Part shown: piece after piece, positions 43,490 to 52,426 of the stretch
Numbering within the stretch: position 1 is the first letter of the stretch
How the letters are laid out: every line of letters begins with the position of its first letter
Source of the DNA: Rhipicephalus microplus
Lineage: Eukaryota; Arthropoda; Arachnida; Ixodida; Ixodidae
Reading direction: 5' to 3'
NCBI RefSeq assembly: GCF_043290135.1
Contig: NC_134710.1
Span: 462,931,376-462,995,375 of the forward strand
Length of the DNA: 64,000 nucleotides
Translations under genes and position numbers: made by a program
Notes under the pieces: generated by a model
The model's input: the letters and a program-made list of their open reading frames with translations, nothing else
The model's database searches: none
What the model was told of the DNA's origin: nothing

Positions 43490-44578
43490 TTAACTTTTGA
43501 CGTAGTGGCAAAGCAGTATTGAAATGAGCCCAGTATACGCAAAAGGTTTTCTCGTTGAGCCGAAGATAGTCTCTAGTTTACGTCGAGAGTGCTCGAAGGC
43601 CTCGTCAGGGTGGCCATTCGATGAAAATGAAGCTAACGTGGACGAACCATCGGCATCGGCAAGTTCTTCACAATATGCAATGGCAGTATGTCTCCTTAGG
43701 TGGCGATATTCGTCGCTGAAGTTTGTGACCAGCAGGTCAACATGCCTGTTGCTAGGCTGAATGATTCCTCGGGCAGCACAAATTTGTCGTGAAATAAGGA
43801 GAGACAAACTGGCCTCTGCAATTACCGCGTCAAACATGTCCCGTCCCAATTCTACTTGGACAAAGAGGCTGCTTCCAGGTGGAAGAGTCAGAGAATTGTA
43901 AGTAACACGAAGCGCTCTTTTCCGGAATTGTGTACTGTCAGTTGCATCGCAAAAGGGATCCTCGAACGACACAAGTAATTCACGGAGATGAATGACGGCG
44001 GCGTATTCACGAAGGAAGTCCATTCCTAGAATGACTGGCCGAGAGCACACGCGCAATACGAGAAAAGAGCCCGCAAACGTCGTCATACGTATTCGAATGC
44101 GAGCCGTGCACATACCAGTAGGCGTCACCAGATGGCCACCTGTCGTGCGCAACTGGGGTCCTTGCCATGGTGTGGTAAATTTCGTCAGTTCATATGGCAT
44201 TGTGGTGCTCATTACAGAATAGTCCGCAGCGTTGTCGACGAGGGCGTTGACAGCATGATTGTCGACAAAGACGGCGATTTCGGTGGAAACAATCTTTCTG
44301 CTGTCGGAGCACACTGCAAAACCGGAATGGTCCTCGTCTGGTCGAGTAGTCGAAGGAGGGTCTTTTACAGTTCGCCGGGCCGCGACTTCAACCCCAGAAT
44401 TCGCTCTTCCTAGTTTCCCCTGCGGGAGCTTGGTGACCGGCTCCTGAAAGGAGCGGAAGTCTTTGAGGGCAGACTGGGTTTCGTAGACTGGTGAGCCGAT
44501 GGTGTTCGAGACTGGTGGTGCTGAACAGTTGAAGGTGTTTGCTGGCCCGTGGGATAGGCTTCGATTTCGCAGGGGCAC
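43490..44578 (-). pseudogene. Gypsy-4 pol N-terminus with aspartic protease
   Basis: A 362-codon minus-strand frame overlaps the end of gag in the -1 frame. It holds STEIAVFVDNHAVNALVDNA followed by ADYSVMSTTMP, the retropepsin site with DTG changed to DNA, then PTGMCTARIRI and PVILGMDFLREYAAVIHLRE, the second half of the protease fold. It continues LLISRQICAARGIIQPSNRH and VTNFSDEYRHLRRHTAIAYC, the linker before RT, and ends near 43490. The open frame passes through the GGGAAAC slip site at 44413-44419, as expected for a Gag-Pol fusion. Confidence 0.85.
44382..44419 (-). promoter_or_regulatory. Gypsy-4 gag-pol -1 frameshift signal
   Basis: On the minus strand GGGAAAC (44419-44413) in phase G GGA AAC is followed at once by the gag stop TAG (44412-44410). 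After an 8-nt spacer counted from the heptamer, GCGAATT (44404-44398) and AAGTCGC (44388-44382) pair with one mismatch around a 9-nt loop. gag ends SPSSRRGN then stop; pol reads the overlapping -1 frame as GGG AAA CTA. Confidence 0.85.
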
Positions 44579-45740
44579 TCACCGTAGCGGGGGCATCGAG
44601 CACCAGGGTGGAAGCCGTGGAGACCTAGTTGCTGTTAGTGACAGTTCCGGTATACATGACCCGCTTCGCCACAGTGATAGCAGAGCGGACGGTTATCCGA
44701 GGTGGGCCACGTGCTTGCCTTGCTACCACTTTGTCTTAAGGCAAATGGAAGATAAATGGGTGTGCTCGGAAACCTTGAGCCGAGAGGCGGGCTCGAAGCA
44801 GTGTCGTGGAACGGCTGCAAAGCCTGCTACCTTGGCCGCATAGCAGGATCTGTAGCCGGTGGCACAGGGGATCGCAATGCCGCTGCGTATGTCAGGACTG
44901 GGGCCTCGGGAATCGGTGGTGCGATAGGGGTCAGGGGTGTGACGGCCTGCCGGACTTCTTCTCTGATTACATCCGTGAGGGCTGACACAGGTTGATGGCA
45001 TTCCCACTGTCTGAAGCTATCGCAGTTCGTCCTGAACAATACTTCGAATGAAGTCTGCGAGGGCCTGTTCTCTCGCTGTCAGAGCCGATAGAGCATGCGG
45101 TGGCCGGGATCTGGAGTTCGTATTGTGACGACCGCTGCTGCAGCGTACGTTCAATCGTGGTTGCCTCACTGAGGTACTGGGCGACTTTCGTCGGTGGATT
45201 GGGCACGAGCTGTTATTTTGCTCCATGCATCAAATGCAGCACCTTCTTTTTCTCGGGCATGGCAGGATCTGTGCTCTAATAGCCGAAGCATGTCCTCAAT
45301 AAACATGGATACTTGTTTGTTCGGACGCTGGTTTCTGCAGGATATGGCTTCTGCAGCCCTCTACTTCCTTTCGGCGTTGCGATAGGCGTCACGGATCTGT
45401 CGGCTAAACTCTTGCCAGGTTGCAAAGGAGCCCTTGTTGTTCTCGTACCACGCCTTCGCAGAATCTTCTAAGTAGAAGTAAACTCGGCACAGCTTGCGAA
45501 CATCGTCCCATTCGTTGATACTAGAAACCCGATCAAAGTGGTCGAGCCAGTCATCAACATCTTCGAAGATGTCTCCATGAAACGGCTTTGGCGTCTGTGG
45601 CCCATGAAAAACATGCGCGAGAAGAGCACCATGGGCATCGCTGGTTTGGATCGCCTAGCTTGTCATGGAAGTTGCCACGTTTCTGGGTGTCGATACCAAC
45701 GAACCAAATTGAGGGATAACCTACGCAGGCGGCGGCTGCT
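44410..45740 (-). pseudogene. Gypsy-4 gag
   Basis: Minus-strand pieces give FHGDIFEDVDDWLDHFDRVS, RVYFYLEDSAKAWYENNKGS and WQEFSRQIRDAYRNAERK (capsid, about 45600-45370), then a stop and a frame change. A SMFIEDMLRLLEH segment follows. Near 44715-44635 the zinc knuckle CYHCGEAGHVYRNC (CX2CX4HX4C) is intact, after PRKTD-like sequence. The gene closes with an SPSSRRGN tail at 44410. The 5' end is lost where a TA repeat begins near 45754. It would form the retrotransposon particle. Confidence 0.85.
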
Positions 45741-45753
45741 TCTTGCTCTGGGA

Positions 45754-45780
45754 TATATATATATTTATATATATATATAA
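45754..45780. repeat. Short TA repeat at the 5' edge of Gypsy-4
   Basis: A TATATATATATTTATATA run marks the junction between Gypsy-4 and the 454-bp tandem array, and may be the insertion or recombination point. Confidence 0.6.
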
Positions 45781-46910
45781 GGGAAAGAAGTGTATCCCTA
45801 AGGGTTCGATTTTCCGTGTTTTGACACAATATTAATGAGATCTAACAGACAGTAACGCCAAGGAACGTACAGGGGAAGTTATTAGAACCAATGGGATGTA
45901 AATAGGAAGAAAGAAAAGTAGGTGAAAAAATAACCAGCCATGAGCAAAAATCGAACCTACGACCTTCGAATAACGCGTTCGATGCTGAAACCACTGAGCT
46001 ATCAAAGCGGCGTTCCCTCCATCCACTTTTTTGGGTTTATATGTGAATTTAGGAGTAGGAGTGTCAGTCAGCGCCATCTATAAGCCAAGCGACAAGTGTG
46101 AAACTCTCTCATGCGCATGTGTGGCGTCATGTAGCACGTGAACTTATTACAAGCGGGCAGAAGATTAATAGTCTCTCGTATACAACCTAATGACACCGAG
46201 TTTGCCAGTACGAGACCCTCGTTAATGAATAAGGGAAAGATGTGTATACCTAAGGGCTCGTTTTTCCGTGTTTTGACACAATAATAATGAGATCTAACAG
46301 ACAGTAATGCCAAGGAATGTACAGGAGAAGTTATTAAAACCAATAGTATGTAAATAACAAGAAAAAAAAGTGGGTGAAAAAACAACCAGCCGTGAGCAGG
46401 AATCGAACCTACGACCTTCGAATAACACGTTCGATGCTCTAACTACTGAGCAATCAAAGCGGCCTTCCCTCCATCCACTTTTTTGGGTTTATATGGAAAT
46501 TGAGAAGTAGGAGTGTCAGTCAGCGCTATCTATAAGCCAAGCGACGAGTGTGAAACTCTCTTTTATGTGCATGTGTGGCGTCACGTAGCACGTGCACTTA
46601 TTACGAGCAGGCAGCTGATTAATAGTCCCTTGTATACAACCTAATGACACCAAGTCTGCCAGTACGAGACCCTCTTAAATGAATAAGGGAAAGAAGTGTA
46701 TACCTAAGGGCTCGTTTTTCCGTGTTTTGACACAATAGTAATGAGATCTAACAGACAGTAATGCCAAGGAATGTACAGGGGAAGTTATTAGAACCAATGG
46801 GATGTAAAAAAGAATGAAGAGTGGGTGAAAAAACAACCAGCCGTGAGCAGCAATTTTCTTTTTTCGTATTTACATCTCATTGGTTCTTATAACTTCCCCT
46901 GTAGATTCCT

Positions 46911-46911
<1 letters not shown>
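45781..46911 (-). repeat. Tandem array of a ~454-bp tRNA-derived unit
   Basis: Units begin GGGAAAGAAGTGTAT or a near variant at 45781, 46233 and 46687, giving periods of 452 and 454 bp. On the minus strand units 1 and 2 contain a tRNA-like segment (45955-46020; 46400-46470) with GCTCAGTAGTTAGAGCA as A box/D arm and GTAGGTTCGATTCCTGC as T arm and B box. Unit 3 breaks off inside the tRNA-like part at about 46855. Its AAGGAATGTACAGGGGAAGT (46775-46794) then returns inverted at 46888-46911. These are SINE-like, polymerase III-type units that have become tandem. Confidence 0.85.

Positions 46912-47004
<93 letters not shown>
46912..47004. repeat. Long (TA)n tract
   Basis: About 46 TA dinucleotides in a row. 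A second (TA) tract lies at 47191-47227, bounding a ~190-bp segment with a hammerhead-like motif. Confidence 0.95.
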
Positions 47005-47005
<1 letters not shown>

Positions 47006-47183
47006 ACGGGAGCGTTGTCAACAAGGATAAATCTTATTTCCCAACAATTTCGAGAAGGGTCCTCCCTTCATCAGGGGATGAACTACACTAACACAGACGT
47101 TCAAACGTCGTTGCTGCCGCGTCCCTCTCGCCTTGAAAAAAGATGTGTGCGAGAGTGAGAGCAAAACTAAAAAAACAACACAC

Positions 47184-47224
<41 letters not shown>

Positions 47225-47230
47225 TATGAA
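47005..47230 (-). ncRNA. Hammerhead-ribozyme-like motif 1 (Penelope/retrozyme type)
   Basis: On the minus strand CTGATGA (47074-47068) is followed by an AAGGG-AGGA-CCCTT stem II and then GAAA (47051-47048). This is the conserved hammerhead core order CUGANGA, stem II, GAAA. Penelope-like elements and retrozymes carry small hammerheads of this layout in repeated ends. The cleavage triplet and stems I and III could not be assigned with confidence. The motif sits between two TA tracts. Confidence 0.5.
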
Positions 47231-47400
47231 ATTGATGATCAGAGTTTCTTCCGGCTACCGTAATAAAAGTTATAAACTTAGAGAATAGTGCAGTATAGGA
47301 AACAAAACAATAAAATATTTATTTAATCCTAACAGTTTCGGCTGGTGGACCAGCCTTCTTCGGAGGATGTGAGTGAAATGATACAAGTTCCCGTAGCAGA
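47231..47400 (-). ncRNA. Hammerhead-ribozyme-like motif 2
   Basis: The minus strand has CCGAAGA (47363-47357) where CUGANGA is expected, then GGCTGG-TCCA-CCAGCC as a strong stem II (47355-47340), and GAAA (47339-47336) followed by CTGTTAGGATTAAAT. Core position 4 is C instead of U, so this copy is probably inactive. The similarity in order and spacing to motif 1, 290 bp away, suggests two copies of one element family. Confidence 0.4.
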
Positions 47401-47575
47401 GGGTCACCCTCACAGTTTAAAGACCCTCAAAAAAACAAAAAAAAGAGAGAGAGAGACAAACGGGCGAACGAGGTAGCAACAGACAACAAGAAGCAGAAGA
47501 AGGAGAGGAACTGGAAAGGAGCGACGGAGAGCCGCCAGAAACGAGCGGGTAATTCTGGCATTGTTACTAATGTTA
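47401..47575. repeat. Purine-rich low-complexity tract
   Basis: Plus-strand A/G-rich sequence (AAAAAAGAGAGAGAGAGACA, AGAAGCAGAAGAAGGAGAGG). No coding signal. Confidence 0.6.
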
Positions 47576-47739
47576 CTAATGGGCATTGCAGTTACACTCA
47601 ATTCCAAAACAAAGAAAGCTTGTGCACGATGCGTGCATGATCTGACTGACTGAACTGACTGACTGACTGACTGACAGCTGTAGCGCTTGTCGTTGTCGAT
47701 GTAGTCGGAAAATGCAAAGCATTGACCAAGTACTCAGGA

Positions 47740-48064
47740 TGTTAGGTTGAAAAACTGTGTATTGATCAAGTTGACGCGTGCCGACGTATGTTTCTTCCAT
47801 GACAAACTTATCAAAGAGGAGCACCAGGGCCATCGGGTGAATTTTCTTGTCGTATTTCTTCAGTGGAGGACACGTCCGCCACTTGTAGCGCCACATGTGG
47901 TGGTTGAAGGCCTCGTCATCTGAAAACACCTCGTTGTTTGAGAGCACAATGACGGGTGTCCTGGAAATGGTCTGGTCAGCAGTGTACTTGACAGCCACCG
48001 AGTCTACGTCACCACCAAAAATTTTTTTGACAGTATCGAAAGCGGATGACTCCAACCACCACAT
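47740..48064 (-). pseudogene. Endogenous viral fragment: SF3-helicase, densovirus NS1-like
   Basis: The minus strand reads FGGDVDSVAVKYTADQTISR, then TPVIVLSNNEVFSDDEAF and MWRYKWRTCPPLKKYDKKIH. The T-P-V-I-x-x-SNN stretch fits motif C of superfamily 3 helicases, and the following basic region and PLKKY-IHP pattern fit the helicase C-terminus of parvoviral (densovirus-like) NS1. The Walker A and B part is absent, so only the last third of the helicase is here. The fragment lies between broken Gypsy pol sequence and repeats, and its end is duplicated in inverted orientation at 48053-48135. Other SF3 families are possible. It is an inert relic. Confidence 0.55.
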
Positions 48065-48135
48065 GTGGCGCTACAAGTGGCGGGCGTGTCCTCCACTGAA
48101 GAAATACGACAAGAAAATTCACCCGATGGCCCTGG
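47824..48135. repeat. 83-bp inverted duplication of the helicase fragment end
   Basis: 47824-47906 and 48053-48135 are inverted copies with one visible mismatch, separated by 146 bp of the same viral-like sequence. The right copy joins directly to Gypsy RNase H sequence (minus strand). Confidence 0.9.
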
Positions 48136-48622
48136 AGCTCGGTGGTCGTGCCTTCGAGGTATTCTATTAGGGCCTTAAGTTCCGGGTCGGCCCGCTGTCG
48201 TTCAGCGAAGTCGTCGGTAGTTATCTTTCCCAAGACGTAGTCGTCATCCGGGTCGTCGAGTGGTGGTTAGTTGACAGGCGCACGAAAGAGATAGTCGGCG
48301 TCGCAGTGTTTCTCGCCGGATTTGCAAATGACAGTAATGTCATATTCTTGAAGTCTTAGGCTCCATCGTGCGAGGCGATCTGAAGGGTCCATCAAGGTGG
48401 CTAGCCAACACAAGGCGTGGTGGTCACTCACAACTTTGAAGGGCCTGCCGTAGAGGTAGGGCGAAATTTCGATGTTGTCCAAATGATGGCGAGGCACTTA
48501 TTTTCTCTTGTGGAATAATTCGCTTCTGCTTTGAATAGTGATCGGCTGGCGTAACTAATAACCTTTTCAAGTCCGTCAGCTATCTGCACAAGAACGGTGC
48601 CAAGACCTACGCTGCTTGCCAT
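48136..48622 (-). pseudogene. Gypsy pol RNase H fragment
   Basis: The minus strand from 48622 gives MASSVGLGTVLVQIADGLEK, VISYASRSLFKAEANYSTRE, then [54 protein letters not shown] and ERQRADPELKALIEYLEG. This is the Ty3/Gypsy RNase H and connection to integrase, in two frames. The viral-like inverted copy cuts it off at about 48136, and its 5' end abuts the LTR of Gypsy-2. It does not continue into either neighbour, so it is a separate relic. Confidence 0.85.
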
Positions 48623-48648
48623 GAGCTATGCTGCTGCAGCATAGCTCA

Positions 48649-49037
48649 TGCTACGTTCCATTCCTCAAGATTTGTTATCGCCCCAATACATTACACAATT
48701 CTCAGCGCAAACCGCGCCTGCAGTTTTCGAGAAGCTTCGGGACTGTAGTAGATCATTTCGATAAGATCACGCTCACTCCGCGAACTGAACAGATTATTTT
48801 GGAACACTTGTCACCGCCAGCGATAACGCTACAACATTCGATGGCAATAGTATAAATGCCGACGCACTTCGCCGCTCTTCAATAGTTAATCGACGGCCGA
48901 CACTACATTCGCCGCTATCAGTCTAAGACTGCTACTGTAATGGGGCTTTCCGTTTACCGGGCACAGGTTCGCCCAAATAAACAGTTAAATTCCAACGCAA
49001 AGTGTCCTATCTTCCGCCACGTCAGGACCCCGTGACA
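48649..49037 (+). other. Gypsy-2 5' LTR
   Basis: It starts TGCTACGTTCC and ends CCCCGTGACA, 389 bp, with TATAAAT at 48851-48857 and AATAAA at 48976-48981. At 49040 TGGTGGAGGTGCTGC follows, the same primer-binding motif as in Gypsy-1 and Gypsy-3. It would drive and terminate element transcripts. No matching direct 3' LTR exists here; the only other copy is an inverted 78-bp piece at 51248-51325. Confidence 0.85.
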
Positions 49038-49244
49038 TCTGGTGGAGGTGCTGCTTCTTTGATATTCCGGACGCCCCCTTCAAGCCACGACCCCAGACCA
49101 AGCGGCAAAGAAGACACGGACACTAACCCTGAATAGCGAACAAGCCACAGGCAGAGGGGACTACAATCAGAGTACGGGCCCCTTCCTGAAGCAGCCAGGC
49201 AGACCCGGATCCCGACAATAACTACTGCAACCATTACCGCCCCC

Positions 49245-50441
49245 GTGCAGCCTGTACCACTCCTGCTCCGGCAACCCAAAGAGCCGCCAACTTTTCGCGG
49301 TTCGCCACTGGAAGACCCAGAAAACTGCATCGAGAGGTTCGGCCACGTCGCTGCCTTCAGTGACTGGACAGACGATGACAAGCTCCAGCTTGTGTATTTC
49401 GCTTTAGAAGATGCTGCTCGGACCTGGTTCAAGAATCAAGAAAGAAGCCTTACAACGTGGGACATCGTTCGCGCCAGGTTCCTCACTACTTTCGCAGGTG
49501 TGGTGTGCAAGGAGAAGGCCGCAGCTCTTCTCGAAACCCGCATGCGGATGCCAAACAAAAACGTGGTGCTATTCACGGAAGATATGATTGAACTTTTCCG
49601 CCATGCTAACTCCGACGTGTCTGAGGAGAAGAAGGTCCGTCTGCTTATGCGAGAAGTAAAGCAGGAACTCTTCACCGGACTGGTCAGAAACCCGCCTAAG
49701 ACGGTCGCCGAATTCATTTCAGAAGCATCTACGATAGAGAAGAGGCTCCAGATGCGCACGCGGCAAATTAATCGTAGCTTCTCGTCTACAAGCTACGCCA
49801 GCATTTAAGCGCCTGTAACCGCTGACTTGCGTGAGACGATCCGAGCGATCGTGCAAGAAGAGCTGCGAAAATTACTTCCTTCAGCGCAGCCTCACGTGGA
49901 ATCCATCGCGGACATCGTACGCCAAGAGATCCAGCAATCGCTGGGCGTTCCTCAGCCTCAAGAGCCTCAGCTGCAAGCCATAAGCTATGCTGCTGCAGCC
50001 CGCCGCTACTCCCCTCCTCCACGCACACACCAAAACACTGCCTCATCACACTTCCGTTGCCAGACGCCACCGCCGCCACCACCCCCACCGACATCCTACC
50101 GTTCGCCAGCGGCCCAGCGCAGTGCGCCGAGGAAGACTGACGTCTCGCGCACCCCTGACCACCGCCCGCGCTGCTACCATTGCGGCGAGACCGGACACAC
50201 CTACCGCCATTGCTAGTACCGACAGATGGGACTGCGTGGCTTCGCCGTCAATGCACCACGTCCACAGCCAGGAGAACGACCACGTGACATCCCCGACTAC
50301 GTGACATACCTGACAGGACCTCAGTGGACACCACGAAGCCTTTCGCGTTCGCCGTCACCCAGCCGCCGCACGTCACCGCGCCACCGGCAGTACTCTGGCC
50401 TAACGCGGGGCCGGTCTGTTAGCCCGTATCCGGGAAACTAA
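49245..50441 (+). pseudogene. Gypsy-2 gag
   Basis: One reading frame runs from about 49220 to the TAA at 50439-50441, with two in-frame stops (TAA 49806-49808 and TAG 50214-50216). Capsid landmarks are EPPTFRGSPLEDPENCIERF, WTDDDKLQLVYFALEDAART, WDIVRARFLTTFA and KVRLLMREVKQELFTGLVRN. After the first stop come TIRAIVQEELRKLLPS, a run of prolines, and the zinc knuckle CYHCGETGHTYRHC. The tail is RS-rich (SLSRSPSPSRRTSPR) and ends YPGN then stop. Only point mutations separate it from a full gag. Confidence 0.9.
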
Positions 50442-50471
50442 GGGCAGCAACCGATGGAGGTGCGGTTGCTG
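50432..50471 (+). promoter_or_regulatory. Gypsy-2 gag-pol -1 frameshift signal
   Basis: GGGAAAC (50432-50438) in phase G GGA AAC is followed by the gag TAA (50439-50441). After a 6-nt spacer CAGCAACCG (50445-50453) pairs perfectly with CGGTTGCTG (50463-50471), a 9-bp stem with a 9-nt loop and an optional extra G-T pair. pol (VAVRRTTEDPP onward) is in the -1 frame. Confidence 0.9.
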
Positions 50472-51257
50472 TGCGACGAACTACCGAAGATCCTCCGACG
50501 ACAACGACGCGGCGACGGAGTTTTTCGAACACAACGACAACCAGACAAAGCCCTGACGGCAAAACCTCATTTACCGAAGGTGACCTGACGACGCAACATG
50601 AAATCAGCGGAACAAGCCGACGCAGCCGTAACCCGACGCCACGCCCTAACTGTAATGCGAGACGGTGAACTATCGACCTCGATGTTCTTATCGACGGCCT
50701 TAGTGTGACCGCTCTCGTCGATACTGCAGCCGACTACTCCGTCATCAGTGGGTCGTTCGCCGCGAAGTTGAAGAAAGTTAGGAAAGCTTGGGAAGGCCCT
50801 GAAATCCGCACAGCCGGAGGTCCTCACGCAACACCTGCAGGAATCTGCACAGCGAGAGTCACCATTAACGGTCGTATTTAACCTACAGACGTCTTAGTCC
50901 TACAGCGTTGCTCGAGAGATGTCATCCTTGGCATGAACTTTTTATGCCTCCATGGTGCTGTCATCAACCTAAAAACAAAATCGATAACGTTATCCACAGA
51001 AGAAGCACTACCGCTGCACACGCCGTCAGGAAACCATGCCTTGAATGTGCTGGAAGAACAAGTCACTCTTCCGCCTCGCTCAAGCATCGATATTTCAGTC
51101 GGTGCTCCCAAATCACCTGACTTGGAAGGCGTCGTTGAAGACAGTGAGCATCTGTTGGTCACCCGAAATATTTGCATCGCAAGAGGAATTCCAGAGCTGC
51201 GGAGAAGCAAAGCAACAGTTATGCTCACGAATTTCAGCAATGAGTACAAACTGCAGG
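50442..51257 (+). pseudogene. Gypsy-2 pol, protease fragment
   Basis: The -1 frame gives a Thr/Arg-rich lead (TTTTRRRSFSNTTTTRQSPD). After a frameshift near 50668 the protease follows: DVLIDGLSVTALVDTAADYS (DTG changed to DTA), IRTAGGPHATPAGICTARVT, then a stop near 50880, and SRDVILGMNFLCLHGAVINL. The linker LLVTRNICIARGIPELRRSK and MLTNFSNEYK ends abruptly at 51248-51257, where the sequence changes to inverted LTR. RT and integrase are absent. Confidence 0.85.
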
Positions 51258-51325
51258 CGCGGTTTGCGCTGAGAATTGTGTAGTGTATTGGGCCGATAAC
51301 AAAGCTTGATAAATGGAACGTAGCA
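51248..51325 (-). other. Inverted fragment of the Gypsy-2 LTR
   Basis: The reverse complement of 51248-51325 aligns with 48649-48726, the first 78 bp of the LTR, with about five mismatches. The joint with pol shows AAACTGCAG, present in both partners, so it was probably formed at microhomology. Gypsy-2 thus ends in inverted instead of direct LTR sequence. Confidence 0.85.
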
Positions 51326-51530
51326 TCTGTAGAGGCTGTCGCCGCCGCTCCGAATAGCAGATGGCCTCCAGGCAGATATGGACGTTCGACTTGGTGCATC
51401 CGAACACTTGCGGCTGCTCTAAGCGCCGTTGTGCTTTCTGCCGTTTATTCAAAAGTGCTGCGCCGACACGCCTTGCCTCAATAGTAACAATCTTTAAAAG
51501 GGTAAGGGCATGTCGGTATTGCATATTTAA

Positions 51531-51759
51531 AAGTGAACTGAATCGCTAAAAACAAGGACGCAAAAAAGCGCTTGTTCTTTTTTTCTTTCTGTTTATTAGT
51601 GTGCTTGAACGGACAGTTATACCAGGAAAGTTATACCAAAAAACTGACAGTTATATCAACACTGACAGTTATACCAACAAACTAATTACGTATTAGTTCA
51701 GTGCTCGTGTTGTCTCTGGTTCTTTTCTGCGTCCTTGTTTGTCGCACTGCAGTTCACTT
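51531..51759. repeat. Imperfect inverted repeat with AAGGACGCA arms
   Basis: AAGTGAACTG (51531-51540) with AAACAAGGACGCA soon after returns inverted as TGCGTCCTTGTTT and CAGTTCACTT (to 51759). The ~155-bp interior holds three or four degenerate ACAGTTATACCAA units. It resembles the foldback insertions but lacks the head motif and a clear target duplication. Confidence 0.6.
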
Positions 51760-52217
51760 GTAAAGCAATCTCATTTTCTCTGAAAATGGAAAAGAGTGGA
51801 TGCGAGCAGGGGAGCCTAGAAAAATTACGTGCTAGGCGTGATAGATGAGCGCAAATCTAAACGCAGAGTGCCAGCCAGCCGCTCAACGGAGATTTGGTCA
51901 GCCGCTCAACTTGCCTCCCTGGGCACTTGAGCCCAAGGAAGCTGGCGTGTACAAAGAGTAGCTGTGGCACATCTGCCTTCATAAACCTTTTTCACTATAA
52001 CTGCCAGAATTTCGGCCAGCTCTTGTCTCCCGACCAACGCCATTGCGCTAGCAGTCGTTGTCCGGGAACAGGTCCTTCAACCGGAATGGGCCGGTCTACG
52101 ACGAACTCTCGACGCCCCACGCAGGTGGACTTTCTCAGGCCTTGTTACCGTGAAAACTAGAGCTATCTTTACAATTGGAGAAAATTTCGGCCTTGTTTGT
52201 AAGACACAAGATCATAT
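51760..52217. other. No recognised feature
   Basis: Non-coding DNA just upstream of Gypsy-3. No motif was recognised. Confidence 0.45.
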
Positions 52218-52394
52218 TGACGCGTGTCTACATGTGGACGATAACGATGATGGGGCATTTAGTGGGCACGAGGTAGTGGGCCTCTAGCTTCTCTCGAGGC
52301 TGAAGAAGACAATCTTGTGACTGAGCTGTTCAGGACACGCTGCCTTTCGTCGTCCCAAGGTGTATCTGTGTTTTATTCGCGTTGTACCGCGACA
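52218..52394 (+). other. Gypsy-3 5' LTR
   Basis: 177 bp, unusually short for a Gypsy LTR, followed after one base by the primer-binding site. There is no obvious TATAAA or AATAAA inside, unlike the Gypsy-2 LTR. Confidence 0.95.
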
Positions 52395-52426
52395 CTGGTG
52401 GAGGCGCTGGGCCGCAACCCTGTCTG

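Noticed and set aside
45955..46020. Possible tRNA gene (minus strand)
   Set aside because: The anticodon loop lacks the expected U33, the acceptor stem does not pair well, and the segment recurs in a tandem repeat; it is a tRNA-derived repeat.
46825..47158. Open frames encoding long Ile-Tyr runs
   Set aside because: They are translations of the (TA)n tract and carry no protein signal.
52382..52426. Upstream start of Gypsy-3 gag inside the LTR
   Set aside because: The frame is open there only by chance and starts with TTG across the LTR border and primer-binding site.
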